Below are positions 40,621-49,300 of a stretch of DNA of 64,000 bases, piece after piece; position 1 is the first letter of the stretch; each line of letters starts with the position of its first letter. The notes beneath the pieces are model-generated. The model searched no databases. It saw only the letters and a list, made by a program, of their open reading frames with translations, and had not been told where the DNA came from. The stretch comes from Zoogloea sp. LCSB751 (GTDB taxonomy: Bacteria > Pseudomonadota > Gammaproteobacteria > Burkholderiales > Rhodocyclaceae), in NCBI RefSeq assembly GCF_002028455.1, contig NZ_MWUM01000010.1, positions 62,001 through 126,000 on the forward strand, given 5' to 3'. Both the position numbers and the translations under genes were made by a program.

Positions 40621-41448
40621 ATGTTCCCCAAATTTGCTGCCGCGTTGCTGGTGTCGAGCGCGCTGCTGGCCCAGGCCGCCGAGGACGAGGCCAGACAGGC
40701 CCAGGCGCTGCTCGCCAAGGCCGTGGCCTACTACAAGGACAAGCAGGACCTGGCCCTCGGCGCCTTCAGCCGCCAGGGCGAATTCCTGACCCCCAGCCTG
40801 TACGTGTACGTGCTGGACAGCAAGGGCACCATGCTGGCCAGCGGCGGCTCGTCGGCCGCGCTGATCGACCGCAACGTGGCCGACATGAAGGATGCCGCCG
40901 GCAAGCCCTTCTTCCGCGAGATGCTCGACGTCGCCAAGGCCAAGGGCGGGGGCTCGGTGGAGTACCGCTGGCTGAACCGCCGCGATGGCAAGGTGGAGCG
41001 CAAGCTGACCTATTTCGAGCAGGTCAAGGACCGCATCATCGCCGTCGGCTACTACCTGCCCCACGGCAGCCCCGAGCAGGCCCGGGCGCTGCTGGAGCGG
41101 GCCGCCGCCGCCGCGAAGGACGACCCGGCCAAGGCCATCGCCGCCTTCAACGAGCTCAACGGCAGCTTCAGCGAGGACGACCTCTACGTCTTCGCGATCG
41201 GCCTCGACGACAAGCGCTTCAAGGCCCACGGCGCCATCCCGCGCCTGGTCGGCAGCGACGCGCTGGCCCTCCGGGACGCCGACGGCAAGCCTTTCATCGA
41301 GGCGCTGCTGGCCCGCGTGAAGGACAAGGATCAGGGCGAGATCGACTATGCCTGGCGCAACACCGTCACCAGCAAGGTCGAGCGCAAGCACACCCTGCTG
41401 CGCAAGGTCGGCGGGCTGGTGGTGGCGGTCGGCTACTACCCGCACTGA
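40621..41448 (+). CDS. Periplasmic double-Cache domain protein
   Basis: A 275-residue exported protein (signal to about residue 20, LLAQAAEDE). Two tandem single-Cache-like domains are seen as an internal repeat. Each has a strand pair like YVYVLDSKGTMLASGG / YVFAIGLDDKRFKAHG, a KPFFREMLDVAK / KPFIEALLARVK helix, and ends VGYYLPH / VGYYPH. No transmembrane helix or output domain follows, so it probably binds a small ligand for a partner. It follows the alcohol dehydrogenase by 19 bp. Confidence 0.85.
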   Translation: MFPKFAAALLVSSALLAQAAEDEARQAQALLAKAVAYYKDKQDLALGAFSRQGEFLTPSLYVYVLDSKGTMLASGGSSAALIDRNVADMKDAAGKPFFREMLDVAKAKGGGSVEYRWLNRRDGKVERKLTYFEQVKDRIIAVGYYLPHGSPEQARALLERAAAAAKDDPAKAIAAFNELNGSFSEDDLYVFAIGLDDKRFKAHGAIPRLVGSDALALRDADGKPFIEALLARVKDKDQGEIDYAWRNTVTSKVERKHTLLRKVGGLVVAVGYYPH

Positions 41449-41459
41449 GGGGGGGCGCG

Positions 41460-41603
41460 ATGCCGGCAGCGCTGAGCGGCTGCTACTGGACGCAGGCCGG
41501 CAACTACGTGTTCGGCGCCGACGACCACGGCCCGACGGTCCTGCACCAGCGCCGCCCGCCTGTTCGGCTGAACGAAGGGGACTTTGGAAGGGGGCGAATG
41601 TAA
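41460..41603 (+). CDS. Small ORF, 47 aa, unknown
   Basis: ATG at 41460 is 11 bp after the Cache gene stop and preceded by GAGGGGGGG. The product MPAALSGCYWTQAGNYVFG and onward has no recognisable domain and no signal peptide. Codon use matches neighbours. It may be a genuine small gene of the same transcript or the start of a decayed gene. Confidence 0.35.
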   Translation: MPAALSGCYWTQAGNYVFGADDHGPTVLHQRRPPVRLNEGDFGRGRM

Positions 41604-41743
41604 AGTCCCTGCAGCAAGGGCCGCAGCATCGCGCAGGGGCTGGATGGCAGGGCGGCATCGCCGTGGGCCGGGGACAGGCGTATAGTCCGTCCTCCGCTGC
41701 CGGCCGGCCCGTGGCCGGGGCGAATTGGACGTGCCCGAACACC

Positions 41744-42838
41744 ATGCCCTTGCCCAGCTTCAACCCCGCCGACTACGAATCCCAGCTGGTCGCCAAGGTC
41801 GCGCGCTTCAAGCAGGATTTCGCGCCCTTCGGCCTGCCCGAGCCGGACGTGTTCCGCTCCGCGCCGCTGCATTACCGGCTGCGCGCCGAGTTCCGCATGT
41901 GGCACATGGGGCCGCGGGTGGATTACGCGATGTTCGACCCGGCCGAGCCCAAGGTGCCGGTGGTCATCGACGACTTTCCGCCGGCCTGCGAGCCCATTGC
42001 CCGCGCCATGCCGGTGCTGCGCGAGCGTCTGATGGCCAGCGAGGCCCTCAAGCGCAAGATCTTCCAGGTGGATTTCCTTGCCACGCTGAGCGGCGAGCTG
42101 ATGATCTGCCTGGTCTACCACCGTCCCCTCGACGCCGCCTGGGAGGCCGCCGCCACTGAGCTGGCCGCCGACATGGGGGTGCAGGTGATCGGCCGCAGCC
42201 GCAAGCAGAAGATCGTCATCGGCCGCGACTGGTTGCTGGAGTCCTTCGAGCTGGACGGCCGTACGCTGCGCTACAAGCAGATCGAGGGCAGCTTCACGCA
42301 GCCCAACGGTGGGGTTAACCGCCAGATGCTCGGCTGGGCCTGTGCCCAGGCCCGCGGGCTGGGTGGCGACCTGCTGGAGCTGTACTGCGGCAACGGCAAC
42401 TTCACCATCGCGCTGGCGCCCCATTTCGGCCGCGTGCTGGCCACCGAGGTCAGCAAGTCGTCGGTGCATGCCGCCCACTACAACCTCGAAGCCAACGCCA
42501 TCGACACGGTGGCGATGGTGCGCATGTCCAGCGACGAGATCAGCGACGCGCTGGCCGGCGGCCGCGAATACCGCCGCATGAAGGACGTGGACCTGGCCGG
42601 TTACAACTTCACCACGTTGTTTCTCGATCCGCCGCGCAGTGGCCTCGACGCGCCAACCGTCGCGCTGGCCCGCGGTTTCGACAACATCCTGTACATCTCC
42701 TGCAACCCGGAGAGCCTGCGCGACAACGTCGCCGCGCTGCAGGACAGCCACGCCATTGCCGCCTCGGCGGCCTTCGACCAGTTTCCCTACACACACCACC
42801 TGGAGTGCGGCGTGCTGCTGAAGAAGCGCAGCGCCTGA
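41744..42838 (+). CDS. trmA: tRNA (uracil-5-)-methyltransferase
   Basis: A 364-residue SAM-dependent enzyme making m5U54 in the tRNA T-loop. TrmA features: YRLRAEFRMWH near residue 45, QPNGGVNRQML, SAM-binding LLELYCGNGNFTIALA (about 205-220), DPPRSG and the catalytic Cys in YISCNPESL. Start at MPLPSFNPADYE fits family length; upstream frame is open but not homologous. A TATAGT-like -10 lies at 41681-41686. Housekeeping gene that marks the end of the catabolic run. Confidence 0.96.
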   Translation: MPLPSFNPADYESQLVAKVARFKQDFAPFGLPEPDVFRSAPLHYRLRAEFRMWHMGPRVDYAMFDPAEPKVPVVIDDFPPACEPIARAMPVLRERLMASEALKRKIFQVDFLATLSGELMICLVYHRPLDAAWEAAATELAADMGVQVIGRSRKQKIVIGRDWLLESFELDGRTLRYKQIEGSFTQPNGGVNRQMLGWACAQARGLGGDLLELYCGNGNFTIALAPHFGRVLATEVSKSSVHAAHYNLEANAIDTVAMVRMSSDEISDALAGGREYRRMKDVDLAGYNFTTLFLDPPRSGLDAPTVALARGFDNILYISCNPESLRDNVAALQDSHAIAASAAFDQFPYTHHLECGVLLKKRSA

Positions 42839-42865
42839 ACTCCGCAACCGATACAGGAAATCTCC

Positions 42866-43198
42866 ATGAGCAGTCTGCCCAAGTGCCCTCAGTGCGGCTC
42901 CGAATACACCTACGAGGACGGTGCCAACTTCGTGTGCCCCGAATGCGCCCACGAGTGGCCGCAGGCGGCGCCCGCCGAGGAACAGAAGGTCGTCCGCGAC
43001 GCCAACGGCAATGTGCTGCAGGACGGCGACAGCGTCACCGTGATCAAGGACCTGAAGGTCAAGGGCTCGTCCTCGGTGGTGAAGGTCGGCACCAAGGTCA
43101 AGAACATCCGCCTGGTGGACGGCGACCACGACATCGATTGCAAGATCGATGGCTTCGGCGCGATGCAGTTGAAGTCGGAGTTCGTGAAGAAGGCTTGA
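42866..43198 (+). CDS. yjdM: YjdM/PhnA family zinc-ribbon protein
   Basis: A 110-residue protein with an N-terminal zinc ribbon of two CxxC pairs ([13 protein letters not shown] and CPECAHEW) and the PhnA C-terminal SH3-like domain ([17 protein letters not shown]). Despite the name, the family is not required for phosphonate use and its role is uncertain. It starts 27 bp after trmA. Confidence 0.93.
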   Translation: MSSLPKCPQCGSEYTYEDGANFVCPECAHEWPQAAPAEEQKVVRDANGNVLQDGDSVTVIKDLKVKGSSSVVKVGTKVKNIRLVDGDHDIDCKIDGFGAMQLKSEFVKKA

Positions 43199-43238
43199 AG
43201 AGGCCTTGCAGTAGCCCTGACGACGGCCCGCGCGGCCG

Positions 43239-44105
43239 TCAGTAGCGCAGCGCCCGCTCTGCGGGCCGCCGGCTCGCCACCAGGCGCAGCAGGGCGCGCG
43301 CCGGCGCTGGCGTCGGGACGTGGATCAGCGCGATGCTGAGCCACACCGCGACGCTGAAGTAGAGGGACATCCACACCATCTCGCTCTGCCAGTCGGCCCA
43401 GCGGTGGGACACCACCCAGCGGCTGGAGGCGTCCAGCACGCCTTGGGCGAGGCTCAGGTAGGGGCGGCCGTGGGCTTCATCGGCCAGCCAGCGGGCCCAG
43501 TACATTGGTACATCCACGCCGAACATGTAGAACACATAGCCGACGCCAGCCACGCACCACAGGGCCAGCAGCGGTCGCTGGGCCACCGCCAGACGCGGCC
43601 ACACGGCCAGCAGGCCGACCACCAGCAGCGCCGCGCTGACGCCCCATAGGGATTCCTCGATGACGTGGCCGAGGTTGGCGGTGGTCAGCACCGCGTACCA
43701 GGAGCAGGTTTCCGCCACCACGATCAGCGGCACGATGACGTTCGACGCCAGCCGGCCGGGTGTGCTGCGGGTGGCCTGGGCGGCTTCGCGCAGCATCAGC
43801 GCCCACTGGGTGACGAAGCACAGTTCGGCGATGGTCGCCACCGAGCGGCCGACGATCACGCTGGACAGCCAGGAGTCGAACAGGCACAGGCGCGGCACGT
43901 CGAAGACCGGCAGGAAGGAGCGGTAGGCACAGCCGAACACGTAGCCCGCCGACAGCAGCAGCTGCCAGCGTCGCCACCCGTAGGCCTCGGCCGAAAGAAG
44001 ACCCTGGCGCCGGTTGAGTGCGGAAGCGGACCACAGCCAGGCCAGGATGTTGAGCCCGGCCACCGCGCACAACAGCGACCACCACGAAAACACGCTGATT
44101 GTCAT
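43239..44105 (-). CDS. Integral membrane protein of unknown function
   Basis: A 288-residue protein with about seven hydrophobic helices: residues 5-25, 48-68, 82-102, 122-142, 150-170, 180-200 and 245-265. No enzymatic motif is seen. I do not recognise the family. It converges on yjdM from the right and lies alone between it and the response-regulator gene. Confidence 0.7.
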   Translation of the reverse strand: MTISVFSWWSLLCAVAGLNILAWLWSASALNRRQGLLSAEAYGWRRWQLLLSAGYVFGCAYRSFLPVFDVPRLCLFDSWLSSVIVGRSVATIAELCFVTQWALMLREAAQATRSTPGRLASNVIVPLIVVAETCSWYAVLTTANLGHVIEESLWGVSAALLVVGLLAVWPRLAVAQRPLLALWCVAGVGYVFYMFGVDVPMYWARWLADEAHGRPYLSLAQGVLDASSRWVVSHRWADWQSEMVWMSLYFSVAVWLSIALIHVPTPAPARALLRLVASRRPAERALRY

Positions 44106-44241
44106 GATGGGGTAACGCTAGGATGCTATGGCGATCCCGTCAAGGAAGGTTTGCGGCGGGTTTGATCCAGGTAAAAGGAAACCGCTCCACGGAACCCGTT
44201 GGGGCGAGGGGGGAGCCCGGGACGCTGGGGCCCGGGCCCGC

Positions 44242-45444
44242 CTAGAACAGCTCGACCGCGTTGTGGCTGCGTCCCGCGTTGAGTGCCTGCAGCACCTGGG
44301 CGAACTGGGTGTCGAAGTCGCCGCCGCTGGCCAGGCGTTCGAGGATGCGCTGGATGGCCTGTTCCATCGTGGCGTTGATCGTCGCTTCCTGGGTCTGGCT
44401 GGTGTTGAGCCAGCCGTAGGTCTTCTCGATGCTGTCCACCATCTCCTGCAGCAACAGGCGGGTGTCGCGCATTGCGGCCTTGTTCTGTTCGCCGAGGCCC
44501 GTCAGCGCCACTTCGGCCTCGCTGAGGGCGATCTGCAGCTGTTCGGCGCGCTTCTGGCCTTCCTGGCGGATGTCCACATTGACCGACAGGGCCTCCGCCG
44601 ATTCGGCGAGGATCACCAGGCTGTCGCGCAGGATGCCGGCCCTCTCGGTTTCCTCGGTCTCGTCGGGCATGTCGGAGACGATGATCGACACCCGGTCGTA
44701 GTTCACCACCAGGCGCCGCTTGAACTGGAACAGGCGGCCCATTTCGGAGACGTGGTCGAGGATGGATTGTTCGAGGGCCGTGGGCTCGCCGTGGTCGGTG
44801 ACTGCGGTGGCCTCGCCGTCCGGGTGGCGGACCAGCACGCAGGATGTGAGGCCGAGCTCCTGGATCGCCGCCAGCAGACTGTCGGCCAGGGCGCGGTAGT
44901 CGTGGCTGGCGATGCTCTTGCGCATGAAGTCGAGCAGGATGCCGGTCTGGCTGACGCTCGACAGGAAGCCCATCGCCATCCGCTCGAGGGCCTTCTTTTC
45001 CTCGGCCAGCGCGGCCGCGGCGCGGTACTGGCGGATCGCCACGGCCACCTTGCGCTGGAAGATGTCGGCATTGACCGGCTTGGTGATCAGGTCGGTGCCG
45101 CCGGCATCGAAGGCCTTCAGGTGTTCCTCGAGGGACTGGTGGCCAGTCACGAAGAGGATCGGCACGCTGGTGAAGGCGCGCAGGCGGCGGCAGGTCTCGT
45201 AGCCATCGATGCCGGGCATCTCCACGTCCAGCACGATCAGGTCCGGCGTCTGTCCGACGCACAACTCCAGTGCCTCGCTGCCCGACGAGGCGGTCAGCAC
45301 GTCGAAATGGCGGGCCAGGATGGCGCGGTGGAAGGCACGGGTGACTTTTTCGTCGTCCACGATCAGCACGCGGCCGCCGATTTCCTCGGTGTCGTCGACC
45401 GCCTGACCCTGTTCGTCGGTTCTGCCGGGAGCATATCTGTGCAT
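44242..45444 (-). CDS. Response regulator with uncharacterised helical output region
   Basis: A 400-residue protein. The receiver domain (about residues 24-145) has the acidic pair at VDDE, phospho-acceptor Asp73 (LIVLDVEMPGIDGYE) and Lys in LITKPVNAD. Residues 150-400 hold no HTH, GGDEF, EAL or HD-GYP motif. They contain a possible GAF-like stretch (SCVLVRHPDGEATAVTD and RRLVVNYDRVSIIVSD) and then long helices. The output may be protein-protein. There is no adjacent kinase; the nearest is 26 kb away. It is divergent from the aldehyde dehydrogenase gene. Confidence 0.85.
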   Translation of the reverse strand: MHRYAPGRTDEQGQAVDDTEEIGGRVLIVDDEKVTRAFHRAILARHFDVLTASSGSEALELCVGQTPDLIVLDVEMPGIDGYETCRRLRAFTSVPILFVTGHQSLEEHLKAFDAGGTDLITKPVNADIFQRKVAVAIRQYRAAAALAEEKKALERMAMGFLSSVSQTGILLDFMRKSIASHDYRALADSLLAAIQELGLTSCVLVRHPDGEATAVTDHGEPTALEQSILDHVSEMGRLFQFKRRLVVNYDRVSIIVSDMPDETEETERAGILRDSLVILAESAEALSVNVDIRQEGQKRAEQLQIALSEAEVALTGLGEQNKAAMRDTRLLLQEMVDSIEKTYGWLNTSQTQEATINATMEQAIQRILERLASGGDFDTQFAQVLQALNAGRSHNAVELF

Positions 45445-45576
45445 GGAGTTGTTTCCTTGCTTTTCTTATCGTTGGACAATCGACACCGATTTTAACGGTT
45501 TGACGTGCACGGAAAGAGTGAGCCCATCACATTTCCTGAATGTTGTAGTGCGCTTGCTTCTCGCGAAAGGAAAATA

Positions 45577-47037
45577 ATGAAACTTAAGGACAATTCCCTG
45601 CTGCGCCGGCAGGCTTTCATCGATGGCGAATGGGTTGCTGCGGCCGGTGGAGAGACCCATCCGGTGGTGAATCCGTCCACCGGCGCCGAGATCGCCCGCG
45701 TACCCGACATGGGAGCCGACGAGACCCAGCGCGCCATCGACGCCGCGGCGCGGGCGTTGCCGGCCTGGCGCGCCCGTTCGGCCAAGGACCGGGCCGGGCT
45801 GCTGCGCCGCTGGTATGAGCTGATCATGGCCAATCAGGACGACCTGGCGCTGCTGATGACCTGCGAACAGGGCAAGCCGCTGGCCGAGGCGCGCGGTGAG
45901 GTGGCCTATGGCGCGTCCTTCGTCGAATGGTTCGCCGAGGAGGGCAAGCGCGTGTATGGCGAGACCATCCCGGCGCCGACCCCCGACAAGCGCCTGCTGG
46001 CCATCCGCCAGCCGGTTGGTGTCACCGTGGCGATCACGCCGTGGAATTTCCCGATCGCGATGATCACCCGCAAGGTTGCGCCGGCCCTGGCGGCGGGCTG
46101 CACCTCGGTGGTCAAGCCGGCCGAGGCGACGCCGCTGTGCGCGCTGGCGCTGGCCGAGTTGGCCCAGCGGGCCGGCATCCCGGCCGGCGTGCTGAACATC
46201 GTCACCACGGCCCGGCCGGCGGTGGTCGGCGGCGTGCTGACCGCCAGCCCGGTGGTGCGCAAGCTGTCGTTTACTGGCTCCACGCCGGTCGGCAAGCGCC
46301 TGATGGCCCAGTGTGCCGACACGGTCAAGCGGTTGTCGCTGGAACTCGGCGGCAACGCGCCCTTCATCGTCTTCGACGACGCCGACCTGGACGCAGCAGT
46401 GGCCGGAGCCATCGCCTCCAAGTACCGCAATGCCGGCCAGACCTGCGTGTGCGCCAACCGCATCCTGGTGCAGGACGGCATCTATGACGCCTTCGCGGCC
46501 CGCCTCGCCGAGGCGGCCGCCGCGCTGCAGGTGGACGACGGCCTGGCCGCCGGCGCCCAGGTCGGCCCGCTGATCAACGCGGCAGCGCTCGAAAAGGTGG
46601 AAAGCCTGGTCGGCGACGCGCTGGCCAAGGGGGCGCGGGTTGTCACCGGCGGCGCGCGCCACCCGCGTGGGGGCTGGTTCTACACACCGACGGTGCTGGC
46701 CGGCATCACCGCCGACATGCGTATCGCCCGCGAAGAAATCTTTGGCCCGGTGGCGCCGTTGTTCCGCTTCAAGACCGACGACGAGGCCATCGCGCTGGCC
46801 AACGACACGCCCTACGGCCTGGCGGCCTACTTCTATTCCCGCGACATCCACCGCGTGTGGCGTGTCGCCGAGGCGCTGGAATACGGCATGGTCGGCATCA
46901 ACGAGGGCCTGATCTCCAACGAGATGGCGCCTTTCGGCGGGGTCAAGGAATCCGGCGTCGGCCGCGAGGGCTCCCGCCACGGCATCGACGAGTACCTGGA
47001 GATCAAGTACCTGTGCATGGGCGGCCAGCGGCCGTAA
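45577..47037 (+). CDS. NAD(P)-dependent aldehyde dehydrogenase, succinate-semialdehyde dehydrogenase-like
   Basis: A 486-residue ALDH. Motifs: PWNFPIAMITRKVAPALAAG, catalytic Glu in LELGGNAPF, catalytic Cys in GQTCVCANR, and EEIFGPVAPLFRF. The second Cys after the catalytic one (CVC) is typical of GabD-type succinate-semialdehyde dehydrogenases. Start chosen at MKLKDNSLLRR with AAAGGAAAATA before it. The gene stands alone before a long intergenic region, so the in vivo aldehyde may be a pathway intermediate rather than succinate semialdehyde. Confidence 0.92.
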   Translation: MKLKDNSLLRRQAFIDGEWVAAAGGETHPVVNPSTGAEIARVPDMGADETQRAIDAAARALPAWRARSAKDRAGLLRRWYELIMANQDDLALLMTCEQGKPLAEARGEVAYGASFVEWFAEEGKRVYGETIPAPTPDKRLLAIRQPVGVTVAITPWNFPIAMITRKVAPALAAGCTSVVKPAEATPLCALALAELAQRAGIPAGVLNIVTTARPAVVGGVLTASPVVRKLSFTGSTPVGKRLMAQCADTVKRLSLELGGNAPFIVFDDADLDAAVAGAIASKYRNAGQTCVCANRILVQDGIYDAFAARLAEAAAALQVDDGLAAGAQVGPLINAAALEKVESLVGDALAKGARVVTGGARHPRGGWFYTPTVLAGITADMRIAREEIFGPVAPLFRFKTDDEAIALANDTPYGLAAYFYSRDIHRVWRVAEALEYGMVGINEGLISNEMAPFGGVKESGVGREGSRHGIDEYLEIKYLCMGGQRP

Positions 47038-47196
47038 GCGGCGTCTCCCGGGCGTTGCGCGGGGATGGCTCGCGGAGCCCCTGACGCAGGGGCGTCTGCA
47101 GTCCGGGCTGCGGTGGAATCGCGCCCGGCGCCATGTCTCGGGAAGGGATGTTTTTTGCACATCGGGCTTGAAAGGAGTTTTTGCCCAGAGTAATAT

Positions 47197-47221
47197 AAAA
47201 ACGAACAAGACTGTTTTTGAT
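47197..47221 (+). promoter_or_regulatory. Recurring operator-like motif, copy 3
   Basis: AAAAACGAACAAGAC followed by TGTTTTTGAT. It is 401 bp upstream of the DUF1302 start, with copy 4 much nearer, so it may be an upstream operator for looping, or a relic promoter of a lost gene. Confidence 0.55.
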
Positions 47222-47550
47222 TGTTTGACGCGAGCTTTGCGCAGTCGCCGTTCCGCTGAACGGGGACACCCTTGAATTCATCGTCACCGTTGTCCCTGCG
47301 CCTGCTGGCCGAGGGAACCGGTGCGGGAGTCCGTCAGATGCTTCAATACGCTTTTGGCTTCATCTTCCCGGGCAGCAACACTGTCCGCGCCTTTCTTCGA
47401 ACCTGCCCCTCGGGTGGGTGACGCATCCCGTTCCCGGACTGCCGGGACTCCGCCTTATCCGTTTCCCCGTTTCCTGCATGGTCGGTCGGCACGCCCGGTC
47501 GTGGCGTCGCTTTGCCATTGGGAAGAAAGGAGTCGTCGCACAAGCAAAAT

Positions 47551-47575
47551 AAAAAGATGTTGATTTGTTTTTAAT
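47551..47575 (+). promoter_or_regulatory. Recurring operator-like motif, copy 4
   Basis: AAAAAGATGTTGATT followed by TGTTTTTAAT, 47 bp upstream of the DUF1302 GTG at 47623. It has the same arm spacing as the other copies. Confidence 0.6.
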
Positions 47576-47622
47576 GTGTGGTTCGCCCGGTATGGACGAC
47601 CACATCCAAAGGAGGAGAACGA

Positions 47623-49278
47623 GTGCACAACAAGAAAAGAAAATTGCGTGCCGCCCGCGTTGGCGGCATTGCGCTGAACCTCGTCGGCGGGACCGCGCTG
47701 CTGATGGCGAGCATGCAGGCCGGCGCTTTCGAGATCGACACCGACAACCCGGACGTGAAGATCCGCTGGGACAACACGCTGAAGTACAACGCCGGCTGGC
47801 GCGCCGAAGGGCGCGACAACAAGCTCGGCGACAACTGGGTATCGCAGGCTACCAACTATGGCTGGAACTCCGGTGACCTGGTGACCAACCGGGTGGACGT
47901 GCTGTCGGAATTCGATTTCATCTACAAGCAGCACCATGGCTTCCGCGTGTCCGCCACGGCCTGGAACGACTTCGCCTACACCAGCCGCGTGCATGGCAAT
48001 CCGGCCTACCAGGCGGCCGGGCTGGGTACCGCTTACCCGAACAACAGCTTCACCAAGCACGTGGAGCGCTGGTACAAGGGATCGGGCGAGCTGCTCGACG
48101 CCTTTGCCTTCACCCGTGTGGATGTGGCCGAGGTGCCGATCAACCTGCGCGTCGGCCGCCACAACGTGTATTGGGGCGAGTCCCTGTTCACCTTCGCCAA
48201 CAGCATCGCCTACGGCCAGGGTCCGCTGGATCTGCGCAAGGCGACCTCCACGCCCGGCGTCGAGGCGAAGGAGCTGTTCCTGCCGCAGAACCAGGTGTCG
48301 CTGGGCGCCCAGCTGACCCCCAGCATCAGCGTCGCCGCCAACTACTACCTGCAGTGGGACCCGCACCGCCTGCCGGAAGGCGGCACCTACCTGGGCGGCG
48401 CCGATCTGAGCTTCCTCGGCGGCACCAACTACCTCGGCTATCCGGTCGTCGGCGATCTGTCCACCGGCCCCAACCGCAAGCCCGGCAACACCGGCAGCTG
48501 GGGCGTGATGGGCAAGCTCCGCTCGGAACTGATCGGCGGTGACGTCGGCGTCTATTACCGCCGTTTCGACGACCGTTACCCGACCATGGTGAGCGGTCCG
48601 GACTACATGTACAACGCCTATGCCAAGGACGTGAAGCTCTACGGCCTGAGCCTGTCGAAGCAGATCGGTTCGGTGTCCTTCGGCGCCGAGGCATCGCGCC
48701 GGGAAGGCACGGCGCTGGCCTCCAACGGCACCGGCCTGGCCCTTGGCAACACCTGGCACGCGCTGGCCAACGTGATCGCCTACTTCGGCAAGACGCCGCT
48801 GTATGACTCGGCGCCGCTGACCGTCGAAGTGAACTACGTGCGCCTCGACGACGTGAATGGCGACACCGCGGCCTTCTTCAAGCACAAGGACTACGGCTGC
48901 ACCACCGGCATCCGCTCCGGCTGCGCGACCAACGACGCGTGGGGCTTCAACGTGGCCTTCACGCCGACCTGGTTCCAGGTCCTGCCTGGCGTCGATGTGA
49001 CCCTGCCGATCAACTACAGCCGCGGCCTCAAGGGCAATTCGCCGGTGCCGCTCGGGCCGGGTGAGAACTCCGGTGCGTGGAGCCTGGGTGTCGGCCTCGA
49101 CATCTTCTCCAAGTACACCGTGAACCTCTCCTACAACGACTACTTCGGCGGCTACAGCATGGGCCCCAACCCGGTCGCCGTGCCCGGCGTCGCCAGCGAA
49201 GTGTGGCAGGGCACCAACGGCAGCGGCGTCCTGCGCGACCGCGGCTGGGTCTCCCTGACCGTCAAGGCTACCTTCTGA
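47623..49278 (+). CDS. DUF1302 family outer-membrane protein (second copy)
   Basis: A 551-residue paralogue of the protein at 27850-29466, sharing IRWDNTLKYNAGWR, GRHNVYWGESLF, YYLQWDPHRLPEGGTYL and a C-terminal Phe (LTVKATF). Signal peptide of about 38 residues (MQAGAFEID). GTG start at 47623 after GGAGGAG. Aromatic-rich strands suggest a barrel in the outer membrane. It is paired with a DUF1329 gene, but here without the Ycf48-like and MMPL genes, so it may share those from the first module. Confidence 0.9.
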   Translation: MHNKKRKLRAARVGGIALNLVGGTALLMASMQAGAFEIDTDNPDVKIRWDNTLKYNAGWRAEGRDNKLGDNWVSQATNYGWNSGDLVTNRVDVLSEFDFIYKQHHGFRVSATAWNDFAYTSRVHGNPAYQAAGLGTAYPNNSFTKHVERWYKGSGELLDAFAFTRVDVAEVPINLRVGRHNVYWGESLFTFANSIAYGQGPLDLRKATSTPGVEAKELFLPQNQVSLGAQLTPSISVAANYYLQWDPHRLPEGGTYLGGADLSFLGGTNYLGYPVVGDLSTGPNRKPGNTGSWGVMGKLRSELIGGDVGVYYRRFDDRYPTMVSGPDYMYNAYAKDVKLYGLSLSKQIGSVSFGAEASRREGTALASNGTGLALGNTWHALANVIAYFGKTPLYDSAPLTVEVNYVRLDDVNGDTAAFFKHKDYGCTTGIRSGCATNDAWGFNVAFTPTWFQVLPGVDVTLPINYSRGLKGNSPVPLGPGENSGAWSLGVGLDIFSKYTVNLSYNDYFGGYSMGPNPVAVPGVASEVWQGTNGSGVLRDRGWVSLTVKATF

Positions 49279-49300
49279 TCCAAGGAATAAAGGTTATCCC

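Larger units (their letters stand above)
47038..47622. other. 585-bp intergenic region with two operator-like motifs
   Basis: No supported gene. A GCCCCTG-ACG-CAGGGGC hairpin at 47077-47093 may end the aldehyde dehydrogenase transcript. Motif copies lie at 47197-47221 and 47551-47575, 354 bp apart. The DNA between them has short open frames without ribosome sites. A GGAGGAG site at 47611 precedes the GTG of the DUF1302 gene. Confidence 0.6.

Noticed and set aside
44205-44240. GCCCGGG-rich hairpin downstream of the response regulator
   Set aside because: Some self-complementarity but no T-run and several possible pairings; not strong enough to call a terminator.
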